Position numbers and translations under genes: made by a program. 64,000 bases of DNA from Mucilaginibacter pedocola. GTDB lineage: Bacteria > Bacteroidota > Bacteroidia > Sphingobacteriales > Sphingobacteriaceae. The notes under the pieces were generated by a model. The model saw nothing but the letters and a program-made list of their open reading frames with translations, had not been told where the DNA came from and searched no databases. Shown here in pieces: positions 63,867 to 64,000 of this stretch (its first letter is position 1; every line of letters begins with the position of its first letter). The DNA is taken from assembly GCF_002013915.1 (NCBI RefSeq), contig NZ_MBTF01000035.1, positions 124,001 to 188,000 on the forward strand, read 5' to 3'.

Positions 63867-64000
63867 ATGGCAGAATTAGATACCTCCGGCGGAGGTAAAC
63901 ATAAAGGCGGGAAGGTAAGAAGTAAAAAAGCCTCTACACGCGTGGATTTAACCGCGATGGTGGATTTGGCCTTCTTGTTGATCACCTTCTTTATGCTTAC
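63867..64000 (+). CDS. exbD: Second ExbD-like protein, cut by the window edge
   Basis: The ATG at 63867 opens MAELDTSGGGKHKGGK and RVDLTAMVDLAFLLITFFML, the ExbD helix with its Asp. Only 44 codons are visible. Two ExbDs after one ExbB are usual in Bacteroidota; TonB may follow outside the window. Confidence 0.9.
   Translation, partial: MAELDTSGGGKHKGGKVRSKKASTRVDLTAMVDLAFLLITFFML

Overview
The window looks like chromosomal DNA of a Bacteroidota bacterium of the Sphingobacteriaceae, most likely Mucilaginibacter or a close relative. Signs of this are promoter -7 boxes of the TAnnTTTG type, few Shine-Dalgarno sites, SusC-style plug and carboxypeptidase-regulatory domains, DUF4407, DUF6358, DUF4142 and DUF5117 families, an exbB-exbD-exbD order, a three-gene Sdh of the Bacteroidota type, and many dispersed intergenic palindromes. 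No rRNA, tRNA, CRISPR array, prophage or intact insertion sequence was seen. Both ends cut genes: a zinc metallopeptidase on the left and a second ExbD on the right.

Layout. 1-7 kb: three peptidases (neutral Zn peptidase, M28, M61), a DUF4407 membrane protein, a rhodanese pair and an outer-membrane barrel. 7-15 kb: a beta-glucan locus on the minus strand with GH16, GH30 and GH5 lipoprotein or secreted enzymes; GH16 and GH30 carry near-identical C-terminal beta-trefoil modules, and beside them lies a 7TM receptor fused to an IS1595-type transposase zinc-ribbon domain. 15-22.3 kb: molybdenum module (modABC, two sulfite-oxidase-fold proteins, a membrane cytochrome b) interleaved with a peroxiredoxin, an ECF sigma/anti-sigma pair, a Met/Lys-rich small protein and a DUF1223 thioredoxin-like protein. 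22-28 kb: sugar symporter, DUF4198 protein, fused E1 alpha/beta dehydrogenase, a putative zeta-type toxin with a small partner, SprT-like protein. 28-31.5 kb: feoAB, a 44-residue lipoprotein and gcvH. 31.6-36.4 kb: DUF4142 lipoprotein, large zincin, Gfo/Idh/MocA oxidoreductase, thioredoxin-like lipoprotein. 36.5-40.2 kb: sdhCAB. 40.4-44.2 kb: one giant VIT/vWA/plug/TPR/DUF2135 protein. 44.3-57.9 kb: TlpA-like lipoprotein without CxxC, pdeM, htrA, dapF, acyltransferase, SNF2 ATPase, flippase-like protein with a GT2, SpoIIE-type phosphatase, plsC, Nudix. 58-64 kb: EamA exporter, metK behind a probable SAM-II riboswitch, lipid kinase, SUI1/YciH protein, and the start of an exbB-exbD-exbD operon.

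How the parts connect. The glucan enzymes would cut beta-1,3 and beta-1,6 linkages at the cell surface, as expected for fungal or algal wall glucan, with the 7TM fusion as a possible local sensor-regulator. The molybdate transporter supplies metal for the sulfite-oxidase-family reductases next to it. The intergenic DNA is unusually rich in structure: a paired palindromic element that follows both trefoil modules, three REP-like families, a set of short-phrase repeats with inverted copies near gene ends, and a perfect 18-bp hairpin between sdhC and sdhA. The best candidates for undescribed biology are the 7TM-transposase-domain fusion, the giant VIT/plug protein, and the module-plus-palindrome duplication.
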